Assembly: GCA_011620445.1 (NCBI GenBank)
Contig: WOZB01000197.1
Coordinates: 1 to 6,662 of the forward strand
Direction of reading: 5' to 3'
DNA from: Anaerolineaceae bacterium
GTDB taxonomy: Bacteria; Chloroflexota; Anaerolineae; Anaerolineales; Anaerolineaceae
DNA length: 6,662 bases
The notes under the pieces were generated by a model. That model made no database searches and was not told where the DNA came from. It saw only the letters and a list, made by a program, of their open reading frames with translations. Both the position numbers and the translations under genes were made by a program. Below are positions 1 through 5,396 of the stretch, one piece after another. The stretch's first letter is position 1, and the number at the start of each line of letters is the position of its first letter.

Positions 1-809
1 GAGAGCTTCTCGTGCGGGGACATAAAGTTGCCACCGTCGCATTACCGCCTGCCCCCTTAGAAGGCATATTGCCAGATAGAGTGAAGCTCACTTTGGCAGA
101 CCTCAATAAAGTACTTGATGATGATGTGATGTACATGCCCGCCGACAGGGGTGGAAGGTTTGATTTATGCATCCGGCGTGGAAGACCGCATTGTGCCCAA
201 AGCCCCTGCATGGGAATTCTTTTATCAGGGTAATATGGTGTCTACCCGCCGCATCATCCGCCTGGCCAGATAAGCTGGTGTAAAGCAGCCAAAGAGGAAG
301 CAGGGGATGCAATCTCGGTAAGCTTCCTGCTGCTGGTTTATATTATTGGTTCAACACCCGGGCGTGTGCCCCTTTGGAAGCCTCTTATCAAGTATTTGAA
401 AAGCCCTCTCCCGGTGGTCTTCTACCCCAGGGCAGGTTGTGTAATGGTTTCCGTAAAGGAAGTACGTTCTGCAGCCGTAAGGGCTATGGAAGCGGGTGAA
501 CAAGGGGTTGAATACAAAATTGCATCAGATAACCTGACCTGTCGAGAATGGCTGACCCGCCTGATGACTTACACGGGAAAGCAGAAACCGGTCTGGACCG
601 TACCAGACTAGATGGTACGTTTAGGGGCTCGCTTGGTGATGGCATCCTACCAACGCAAAGGTAAGCAAAGCGGCCTGAATCTGGTTGAGTATGCAAAAGT
701 GCAGACCTGGATGGGCTTTTTGGACACAGAAAAATCCAGGCAAGCGCTGGGTTGCACCAAGGGCGATTTGAATCTGTCACTCAGAGAAACAGTGGAAGCC
801 AACCCGTAA
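1..809 (+). pseudogene. Decayed NAD(P)-dependent epimerase/dehydratase (extended SDR), 5' end outside window
   Basis: Pieces of one extended short-chain dehydrogenase/reductase are spread over two frames. Frame of position 3 (to about 140) reads LLVRGHKVATVALPP and then a VKLTLADLN strand, the usual second beta-alpha unit of the Rossmann fold; the glycine-rich NAD loop would lie left of the window. From about 139 the match moves one base on (GVEGLIYASGVEDR, then KAPAWEFFYQGNMVSTRRI) and meets TAA at 271-273, where the family has Glu in 'LAREAGVK'. After about 290 it returns to the first frame (PLWKPLIKYLKS, VMVSVKEVRSAAVRAMEAG) as far as TAA at 807-809, with a TAG at 609-611 where Trp is expected. 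The stretch that should hold the catalytic Ser and YxxxK is missing between about 288 and 300. With a frameshift, two stops and a catalytic deletion it cannot encode a working enzyme. The family is clear; the exact substrate is not. Confidence 0.85.
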
Positions 810-827
810 TATACCCTCTGTGAATTG

Positions 828-840
828 TCCGGGGCCCGGA
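828..840. terminator. Short GC-rich hairpin between convergent gene ends
   Basis: TCCGG and CCGGA form a perfect 5-bp stem around GGC. It sits in the 38-bp gap between the end of the epimerase remnant (+) and the end of the DUF1232 gene (-). The position suits a shared terminator, but neither strand has a T-tract after it, so this is a weak call. Confidence 0.3.
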
Positions 841-847
841 ATATCAT

Positions 848-1231
848 CTAACGCGCCAGGAAACTACGATAAACAAAGCGCCCCACAAAAAACAGGACGA
901 AGAACCAAACCAGCACAAATGGAATTGCAAAAACCCACTTTTTTTGCCACTTTTCCTTGCCAGGCTGTGCGGCCTGCAGGCGACATTCCTGCATTACGTC
1001 GTTTGGAATCCAGGTAATGGTTAGGGCGACCAGAGCTGGCAGAATGATGAGATCATCCAGGTAACCCAGTACGGGAATAAAATCAGGGATGAGATCAATT
1101 GGGGAGAGGGCGTAAATAACAATCAATAAGGCGCAAACTTTGGCATACCAGGGGGTTCCTGGGTGTCGTAGCGCCATAAAAATAGCGGGTATATCCGTCT
1201 TGAGGGCTTTAGCCCTGGCTTTCGAATCCAT
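848..1231 (-). CDS. DUF1232 (YkvA-like) small membrane protein
   Basis: A 127-residue protein whose core, YALSPIDLIPDFIPVLGYLDD (about residues 40-60), is the hallmark of the DUF1232/YkvA family: a hydrophobic helix followed by a conserved SPIDLIPDxIPxxGxxDD turn. A second strongly hydrophobic segment lies at about residues 99-121 with a basic tail (RSFLAR). The N-terminus is basic and cytosolic-looking. The molecular function of the family is not established; the protein is probably in the cytoplasmic membrane. It lies 59 bp downstream of murE on the same strand, so it may be read through from that operon, but it also has its own TATAAT at 1240-1245. No Shine-Dalgarno precedes the ATG, consistent with a nearly leaderless transcript. 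It ends convergent with the epimerase remnant. Confidence 0.9.
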   Translation of the reverse strand: MDSKARAKALKTDIPAIFMALRHPGTPWYAKVCALLIVIYALSPIDLIPDFIPVLGYLDDLIILPALVALTITWIPNDVMQECRLQAAQPGKEKWQKKWVFAIPFVLVWFFVLFFVGRFVYRSFLAR

Positions 1232-1239
1232 AAGTGATC

Positions 1240-1245
1240 ATTATA
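1240..1245 (-). promoter_or_regulatory. Candidate -10 box of the DUF1232 gene
   Basis: The minus strand reads TATAAT (a perfect consensus) with only 8 nt between it and the ATG at 1231. The hexamer 17 nt upstream (TTACCC, 1263-1268) is a poor -35. Transcription would start about 2 nt before the start codon. Confidence 0.5.
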
Positions 1246-1290
1246 GATTGAAAGGTTCCCCCGGGTAATTTAATGGTTGGATTGCGGCAT

Positions 1291-2925
1291 TTATTCGGTT
1301 TGAGCAGGAATTGAGGTAGGCAATACCGGCATCTTTTCAGCCGATGGAAGACCCAATAACTCAGCCAATGCCACCCGCATAGCAACCCGGTCATCCCAGG
1401 GGTATTCAATCAGACCAAAACACATGGACTGCTCGTGACCTTTGCCGCACGAGATTACCAGATCTCCCGGTTTGGCCATAGCCAGGGCTTTTCGAATGGC
1501 ATCCGGCCGGTCAGCCACCCGCCAGAAATTTGCCTTGGCATCGTCACCCTCAGGGTTATACGCATCGATACCCTCCACCCCACCCACTGAAATGGCGGCT
1601 TCAGCCATATCCTGCAGGATAGCATCCAGAGATTCGGTACGTGGATCTTCCGCGGTCAGGATGGTGAGGTCAGCCTTACGGATAGCAACCTTGGGCATCA
1701 TTTTTCTTTTTTCGCGATCGCGCAAGCCCGCCGAACCAAAAACTACGATAACACAACCTTTGGTTTGGTTGCGGGCTGAACTGAGGGCTACATCCAGCCC
1801 GTTGGGAGTGTGGGCGAAATCGACAATGGCCTGGAACGGCTGCCCCAGGTCAATCTTCTCCATCCGACCTGCAACGCTATGCATAACCCCGAGGGTGTCC
1901 ATTGCGGTTTCAATCGGCACCCCGAGACCAAGACAAGTTACAGATAAAGCTGCCAGGACGTTTGAAACATTGAAAGCACCGACCATGTGTGTGCGTACAG
2001 GAAAGGACCGGTCGCCCCAATGGCAGAGAAAACGCAGTTCGGTGGGCGTATCTTCAATCTGGTCCGCCCATAGCTCTGCCTCATTATTTTGGCTGTAAGA
2101 GGTCTGCTCCTTTGGTGAAACCCGCTTGAGATAAGCATACGATTCGTCATCTTTATTAAGCACTGCCAGACGGACGTTGCCAATTTCCTTGGTCGGGGTC
2201 TGGGAAAGCATCTCAAAGAGCATACCCTTTGCCTGCAAATAATTCTGATAGTTGCCGTGATAATCCAGGTGCTCATGGGTGACATTTGTGACTGCTGCGA
2301 TGTCAAAGTCGCAGGCGATCACCCTGCCCTGATGAAGGCCGTGGGAGGTGGTTTCGAGCACAGAATACTCAATTCCCCTGGCGACCATCTCGCCCAGATA
2401 GGCTTGGATATCGGGCGCGTCAGGTGTGGTGACGTGAAAGCCGGTATCCAAAACCTCATCCCCAATCACGGCATTGATGGTGGAAATCATGCCTACTTTT
2501 TTACCAGCATGCCGCAGGATTTCGAAGATCATGGTGGAGGTGGTGGTTTTGCCGTCCGTACCTGTAACGCCAATCATGCGCAGCTTGCGGGCGGGAAAAC
2601 CATGCAGTGCGGCCGCAAAATAAGCCAGGATGGTATGCATATCCCCTATAACCTGCAGATAAGGCAGGGTCAGGCCTTCTGGCCTGGGGCGGTCTGAAAT
2701 GACTACGCTGGCACCTGCCTGCTGCACCTGGTCAAGAAAATTCATGCCGTCGTTTGAGCTGCCTTTAATAGCCACAAAAGCAAAGCCTGGTTTGACCTTA
2801 TGATGGTCAGATACGATGCCGCGAATTTTAACCCCGGGAATGCGGCCTTTGTAGCCAAAAGGCACCTGTTTGAGCAGGCTTGATAGCCTGGTTGGTTTAG
2901 GAGCGTAAGGTTTTTCTGTTTTCAT
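1291..2925 (-). CDS. murE: UDP-N-acetylmuramoyl-tripeptide synthetase (MurE-type Mur ligase)
   Basis: This cytoplasmic ATP-dependent ligase adds the third amino acid of the peptidoglycan stem to UDP-MurNAc-L-Ala-D-Glu. All three Mur domains are visible in 544 residues. The MurE-type N-terminal domain is at about 34-110 (GIVSDHHKVKPGFAFVAIKG). The central ATPase domain has the P-loop GVTGTDGKTTT (119-129), TTPDAP (166-171), ETTSH (191-195), NVTHEHLDYHG (214-224) and the lysine that is carbamylated in the family (K233, in QAKGMLF). The C-terminal domain has HTPNGL (372-377), EDPRTE (426-431) and GKGHE (494-498). The amino-acid-selecting motif is EDPR rather than the DNPR of meso-diaminopimelate enzymes, so the residue added is uncertain. 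The P-loop has Asp where most MurE have Asn. The protein is somewhat longer than the E. coli enzyme, with a dispensable-looking tail after about 525. The ATG overlaps the stop of the upstream small gene (ATGA) and has no clear Shine-Dalgarno, so translation is probably coupled. The gene is not in a cell-division/wall cluster here. Confidence 0.95.
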   Translation of the reverse strand: MKTEKPYAPKPTRLSSLLKQVPFGYKGRIPGVKIRGIVSDHHKVKPGFAFVAIKGSSNDGMNFLDQVQQAGASVVISDRPRPEGLTLPYLQVIGDMHTILAYFAAALHGFPARKLRMIGVTGTDGKTTTSTMIFEILRHAGKKVGMISTINAVIGDEVLDTGFHVTTPDAPDIQAYLGEMVARGIEYSVLETTSHGLHQGRVIACDFDIAAVTNVTHEHLDYHGNYQNYLQAKGMLFEMLSQTPTKEIGNVRLAVLNKDDESYAYLKRVSPKEQTSYSQNNEAELWADQIEDTPTELRFLCHWGDRSFPVRTHMVGAFNVSNVLAALSVTCLGLGVPIETAMDTLGVMHSVAGRMEKIDLGQPFQAIVDFAHTPNGLDVALSSARNQTKGCVIVVFGSAGLRDREKRKMMPKVAIRKADLTILTAEDPRTESLDAILQDMAEAAISVGGVEGIDAYNPEGDDAKANFWRVADRPDAIRKALAMAKPGDLVISCGKGHEQSMCFGLIEYPWDDRVAMRVALAELLGLPSAEKMPVLPTSIPAQTE

Positions 2926-3116
2926 GGAAGCCAGACCAATCCGAGATATCCCAACACAATCAACCCAACCAGCAAAATGGAAACTGGTTCATGATTTGAT
3001 TTTAGCGCAAAGTATAGCGAAGCATTTAAGAATAATTCTGAGAGCAAAATTATTGGTACGATGCGTGAGCCTACTAGCACTTTTCCTTTTTCTTTTAATG
3101 GTTCAAGCGGTTTCAT
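2922..3116 (-). CDS. Small two-helix membrane protein between permease and murE
   Basis: A 64-residue protein of no family I recognise. It has a short basic head (MKPLEPLKEKGK), a hydrophobic segment at about 17-38, a polar turn (KSNHEPVS, 39-46) and a second hydrophobic segment at about 47-63. By the positive-inside rule the N-terminus should be cytoplasmic, giving a helical hairpin. I accept it as real because of its fit in the operon: its ATG is 4 bp after the lctP stop, its TGA overlaps the murE ATG in ATGA, and a G-rich stretch (AAGGGGGG, 3126-3133) within the end of lctP can act as ribosome-binding site. It might be an accessory subunit of the permease or simply couple translation of murE; nothing in the sequence decides this. 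Confidence 0.72.
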   Translation of the reverse strand: MKPLEPLKEKGKVLVGSRIVPIILLSELFLNASLYFALKSNHEPVSILLVGLIVLGYLGLVWLP

Positions 3117-3120
3117 GCAG

Positions 3121-4692
3121 TTAAGCCCCCCTTAGCCAAGACCATACCGTGGCTGCTACGGCGATAAAAAGGACCACAATCAGATCGTAAACCAGGAGTT
3201 TCTTTAGAACGCCGCTTTCTTTGCCTGCCAGCCCGATGGTGGAGCAGCCAACGATCACTTTTCCGGGGGACATTACACTCCCCACAGAAGCCCCGGCAGT
3301 TTGGGCTGCCAACATCAAAGGAACTGAGAGCTTTAGGATGGAAGCAGTTTCAACATGCAAAGGCGCAAAGAGCACGTTGGAGTTATTGTTTGAACCCGTC
3401 AGGAAAGCACCAAGCGTGCCGATAAACGGAACTACTGCTGGGAAGAGCCAGCGATTGAAGAATGCGCCAAGGCCCCGTGCCAGTATGCTCGTCATACCGG
3501 TGTGCGACATGATTTGGGATAATCCGACCATGGCAAGAATGCCAAGGCTGGGATCAATGGCGGTGCGCAGACTCCTTTGGATAATCCGGCGTGGAGAATC
3601 TTTTCTCAGCAGACCATTGCTGGCATATATCAATCCGCCGACGAAAATTGCGAAAAAAGAAAGCGTACCCGAGTGTGCCAGGGGAATCCACACCTTGCCA
3701 GGACCCGCAGGGACGATCCAACCAAAGGCTGTGCTCAGTTCTGGAAAACTAAAACTCACTTTCAAGGATGCCAGGGCATTTCTGAGCGGAGGAATAATGG
3801 CGGCCAGAAAGCCGAGAGAAACCAACAAAAAGTAAGGAGAGACTGAGACCATCGCCAACTTGGTAGGAATATTATTTGCTGGAGGCTGCAGGATATGCGA
3901 ATTTTTCGGCTGATAGAGCGGCAGACGGCGAAGCAGGAAAAGGATTCCCGTACCGACTATGGCTGCACCAAAGATTGCAACATTCGTCATACCAGCAGTA
4001 GCCATCAGGTATTGGGTGAGCCCCATGCCAAGGGTCAATAAGATTACGGCAGGCATGCCGTGCCGAAGGCCCTGCCACTTCTGGCCGATGATGAGAATGA
4101 GCACTGCACAGGGAAAAATTGCCAATCCGAGCAAGGCCGCCGAATCCGGAGCCAGGCTTTGAGCTGAGTACCCTGATACTGCTACCAGGGCATTGAAAGC
4201 AGCCCCCACCGTTCCGAAAGTCACTGCCCAGGCGTGTCCCAAACTGGCCATGACCACTGAGTCGATGGGAGTAAATCCCATACTCAGAAGAAGCGGCGCG
4301 CCGATGGCTACCGGAACACCGAAACCACCCATACCTTGCATAAAAGAGGTCAGAATGAGGGTGAGCATTAGAATTTGGAGGGTTCTGTCTTTCATCCACA
4401 GCGGAACGAGATCGCCAATCAATTTGATTGTGCCGGCTTCATTGGCGAGGTGGTAGAGAGTAATGGCACCCCAGACTGTCCATAAAACATCCATAGCCAG
4501 CAGAAAGGCCTTTGCCTGCGACCAGGCTAGCAGCTTCCAGTCTGCTCCAAAGGCAGCCATGGCAATGAACACGGCTGCCAACCAGGAGGCAGCAGCAGCG
4601 CGTCGGCCGCTCCATTTAGCGACCAGCATTAGTAGGAAGACCGTCAGGATAGGGAGAAACGAAAGCAGCCAGTTGTACCAGGTAAGTGCCAT
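3121..4692 (-). CDS. lctP: LctP-family lactate permease
   Basis: An integral membrane transporter of the lactate permease (LctP) family, whose studied members import L-/D-lactate and glycolate with protons. Taking the ATG at 4692 gives 523 residues, close to the usual 530-560. There are about a dozen hydrophobic segments. Family signatures are SFMQGMGGFGVPVAIGAPLL (about 116-135), LTGSNNNSNVLF (431-442, the family's TGSN.NSN loop) and AAQTAGASVGSVMSPGK followed by VGCSTIGLAGKE near 462-492. A TTG at 4713 would add seven residues, but those codons overlap the TATAAT box at 4703-4708, so I prefer 4692. It is the first gene of an operon with the small membrane protein and murE. Substrate cannot be read from sequence; lactate or a related 2-hydroxy acid is the default. 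No lactate dehydrogenase genes are next to it. Confidence 0.92.
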   Translation of the reverse strand: MALTWYNWLLSFLPILTVFLLMLVAKWSGRRAAAASWLAAVFIAMAAFGADWKLLAWSQAKAFLLAMDVLWTVWGAITLYHLANEAGTIKLIGDLVPLWMKDRTLQILMLTLILTSFMQGMGGFGVPVAIGAPLLLSMGFTPIDSVVMASLGHAWAVTFGTVGAAFNALVAVSGYSAQSLAPDSAALLGLAIFPCAVLILIIGQKWQGLRHGMPAVILLTLGMGLTQYLMATAGMTNVAIFGAAIVGTGILFLLRRLPLYQPKNSHILQPPANNIPTKLAMVSVSPYFLLVSLGFLAAIIPPLRNALASLKVSFSFPELSTAFGWIVPAGPGKVWIPLAHSGTLSFFAIFVGGLIYASNGLLRKDSPRRIIQRSLRTAIDPSLGILAMVGLSQIMSHTGMTSILARGLGAFFNRWLFPAVVPFIGTLGAFLTGSNNNSNVLFAPLHVETASILKLSVPLMLAAQTAGASVGSVMSPGKVIVGCSTIGLAGKESGVLKKLLVYDLIVVLFIAVAATVWSWLRGA

Positions 4693-4702
4693 GTAAACGT
4701 CT

Positions 4703-4708
4703 ATTATA
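4703..4708 (-). promoter_or_regulatory. Candidate -10 box of the lctP operon
   Basis: A perfect TATAAT on the minus strand, 10 nt before the lctP ATG. The hexamer 17 nt upstream (AGCCAG, 4726-4731) is not a recognisable -35, so an activator or a non-canonical -35 is likely. The expected transcript start is about 4 nt before the ATG, leaving no room for a Shine-Dalgarno. Confidence 0.5.
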
Positions 4709-4794
4709 GCCAAGAACAGTGGCCTCTGGCTCTGATTTGGGCCCAGTAAATTCGAATAGAGGAGAATAATTAAGTGCCGAAACGAATGAAAGAA

Positions 4795-4803
4795 TGGTAA
4801 AAT
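4795..4803 (+). promoter_or_regulatory. Extended -10 promoter of tRNA-Leu
   Basis: TGG followed by TAAAAT is an extended -10 element ending 13 nt before the first tRNA base, as expected for a short 5' leader removed by RNase P. A -35 is weak (TGCCGA at 4775-4780, 17-nt spacer). Confidence 0.5.
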
Positions 4804-4816
4804 ATCTTCTCATTCC

Positions 4817-4900
4817 GGGGCGGTGGCGGAATAGGCAGACGCAAAGGACTTAAAATCCTTCGATGGTGACATTGTGTGGGTTCGACCCCCACCCGCCCTA
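4817..4900 (+). tRNA. tRNA-Leu, anticodon UAA
   Basis: An 84-nt class II (long variable arm) tRNA that reads UUA and, by wobble, UUG. The acceptor stem is GGGGCGG (4817-4823) against CCGCCCT (4893-4899), with G1-U72 as a wobble pair, and A at 4900 as the discriminator base normal for leucine. The D-arm region GCGGAATAGGCAGACGC is typical of leucine tRNAs. The anticodon stem AAGGA/TCCTT encloses CTTAAAA, giving TAA at 4851-4853. The variable arm (4861-4875) folds on GATG/CATT. The T arm is GTGGG-TTCGACC-CCCAC (4876-4892). CCA is not encoded. No T-rich terminator is evident directly downstream. Confidence 0.97.
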
Positions 4901-4902
4901 CT
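4893..4902 (+). repeat. tRNA 3'-end copy of a 10-bp direct repeat (possible att site)
   Basis: CCGCCCTACT covers the 3' acceptor strand of tRNA-Leu, its discriminator base and two bases beyond. It recurs exactly at 6431-6440 in the same orientation. Repeats of a tRNA 3' end are how many integrated elements are bounded, but ten bases are few and no integrase gene is visible. Confidence 0.35.
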
Positions 4903-4940
4903 TTTCTCGCTTTGAAATAGCAACATTCAAGATAAATTGC

Positions 4941-4957
4941 ATGAGTAAGTAACTCAT
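4941..4957 (+). promoter_or_regulatory. Operator-like dyad upstream of the small-protein gene
   Basis: ATGAGT and ACTCAT form perfect 6-bp inverted arms around AAGTA. The dyad ends 7 bp before the TATAAT at 4965 and so lies where a -35 or a repressor/activator site would be. The binding protein is unknown. Confidence 0.35.
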
Positions 4958-4961
4958 AGAC

Positions 4962-4970
4962 TGCTATAAT
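4962..4970 (+). promoter_or_regulatory. Extended -10 promoter of the small-protein gene
   Basis: TGC followed by a perfect TATAAT is a full extended -10 element. The predicted transcript start, 6-7 nt on, is about 4976-4977, exactly where a stable hairpin begins. No well-spaced -35 is seen, which is common with extended -10 promoters. Confidence 0.65.
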
Positions 4971-4976
4971 TACCAA

Positions 4977-5010
4977 ATGACAATCACAACATCAGCTCAT
5001 GTGTTGTCAT
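4977..5010 (+). promoter_or_regulatory. 5'-terminal mRNA hairpin abutting the ribosome-binding site
   Basis: ATGACAA pairs with TTGTCAT (4977-4983 with 5004-5010). After one bulged T (4984), CACA pairs with TGTG (4985-4988 with 5000-5003). This gives 11 pairs and an 11-nt loop. The stem starts at the predicted first base of the mRNA and stops one base before the Shine-Dalgarno. It may protect the 5' end or control access of ribosomes. Confidence 0.55.
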
Positions 5011-5016
5011 GGAGGG
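5011..5016 (+). promoter_or_regulatory. Shine-Dalgarno that decides the start at 5024
   Basis: GGAGGG lies 7 nt before the ATG at 5024, an ideal distance. The earlier in-frame ATG at 5009 overlaps the hairpin and has no ribosome-binding site, so 5024 is the start. Confidence 0.8.
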
Positions 5017-5023
5017 AACTAGC

Positions 5024-5233
5024 ATGCCAAACAGAGGTGGGTTTTCTTGGAAGCGAACTTTAGGGGTCACCCGGGCTAAACAGCGATTTTCTCGAAAGAC
5101 GGGCATTACACTAACCAAAAGCGGGCGACAACGCAAAATAGGCAAAATGCTGACCGGTGGGGGTTGTTTATTGCCCACCATCTTTCTTGTGTTGCTTGCT
5201 TTAGGCGTTGTTGCTTCTACTGTAATAGCTTAG
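5024..5233 (+). CDS. Small basic protein with one C-terminal membrane helix (conserved hypothetical, perhaps truncated)
   Basis: A 69-residue protein. Residues 1-42 are very basic and carry FSWKRTLGVTRAK, RFSRKTGI and TKSGRQRKIGKM, which resembles a motif I recall from short uncharacterised bacterial proteins (FSWKRxLG...R.TGIPLT.SGRQRK). After a GGG-C turn (45-48), residues about 49-69 form one hydrophobic helix ending directly at the stop, so the basic part should face the cytoplasm. No enzymatic motif is seen. The basic part might bind nucleic acid or acidic lipids; that is only inference. Expression signals are unusually complete: extended -10, dyad, 5' hairpin and strong Shine-Dalgarno. 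The frame continues meaningfully after the TAG, so this may be the front of a once longer membrane-anchored protein. Confidence 0.75.
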   Translation: MPNRGGFSWKRTLGVTRAKQRFSRKTGITLTKSGRQRKIGKMLTGGGCLLPTIFLVLLALGVVASTVIA

Positions 5234-5350
5234 GCTACTTATGCTATTTACTTACCACTTGTCGTGAAAGCTTGAAGCGCCCCTACACCTCTGCCCGTGC
5301 CTTTGCCTGGTGAAAACCTCCAATGCAATATCGAAAACACTTTACTATAG
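5234..5350 (+). pseudogene. In-frame remnant after the small gene: YLPLVVK motif and Pro-rich linker
   Basis: Reading on in the frame of the gene at 5024 gives ATYAIYLPLVVKA, then TGA (5273-5275), then SAPTPLPVPLPGENLQC and a few more residues to TAG (5348-5350). A Tyr-Leu-Pro-Leu-Val-Val/Leu segment and a PTP..P linker are typical of exported proteins in Chloroflexota, and a linker directly after a membrane helix makes structural sense. I therefore read this as coding sequence lost through two nonsense mutations, with any following domain deleted. No domain can be named. The rest of the gap to 5387 holds no gene that I can see. Confidence 0.4.
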
Positions 5351-5396
5351 GGTAAATAAAGCCCAGATCAACTATTGAGATTGTTGCGGAGGGAAA

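Noticed and set aside
1442..2098. 218-residue open frame on the + strand
   Set aside because: Lies wholly opposite murE; composition is an antisense shadow (Arg/Ser/Ala-rich, no motifs) and no ribosome-binding site precedes it.
3221..3835. 204-residue open frame on the + strand
   Set aside because: Antisense to lctP, no recognisable domain; explained by the codon pattern of the permease gene.
4693..4713. Earlier TTG start for lctP
   Set aside because: Its seven extra codons overlap a perfect TATAAT and add nothing conserved; the ATG at 4692 fits the family's N-terminus better.
4738..4745. TGGGCCCA palindrome between lctP and tRNA-Leu
   Set aside because: Eight bases alone are expected by chance; no second copy or promoter-spaced partner was seen.
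4770..4976. Minus-strand open frame across the tRNA
   Set aside because: It runs over tRNA-Leu and two promoters; the GRVGVEPTQ-like peptide is the familiar false translation of a tRNA-Leu gene.
5341..5356. TTTAC/GTAAA dyad with TATAGG as promoter of the SAP gene
   Set aside because: Short A+T-rich arms and a poor -10 with no -35; a promoter is probably nearby but I cannot place it.
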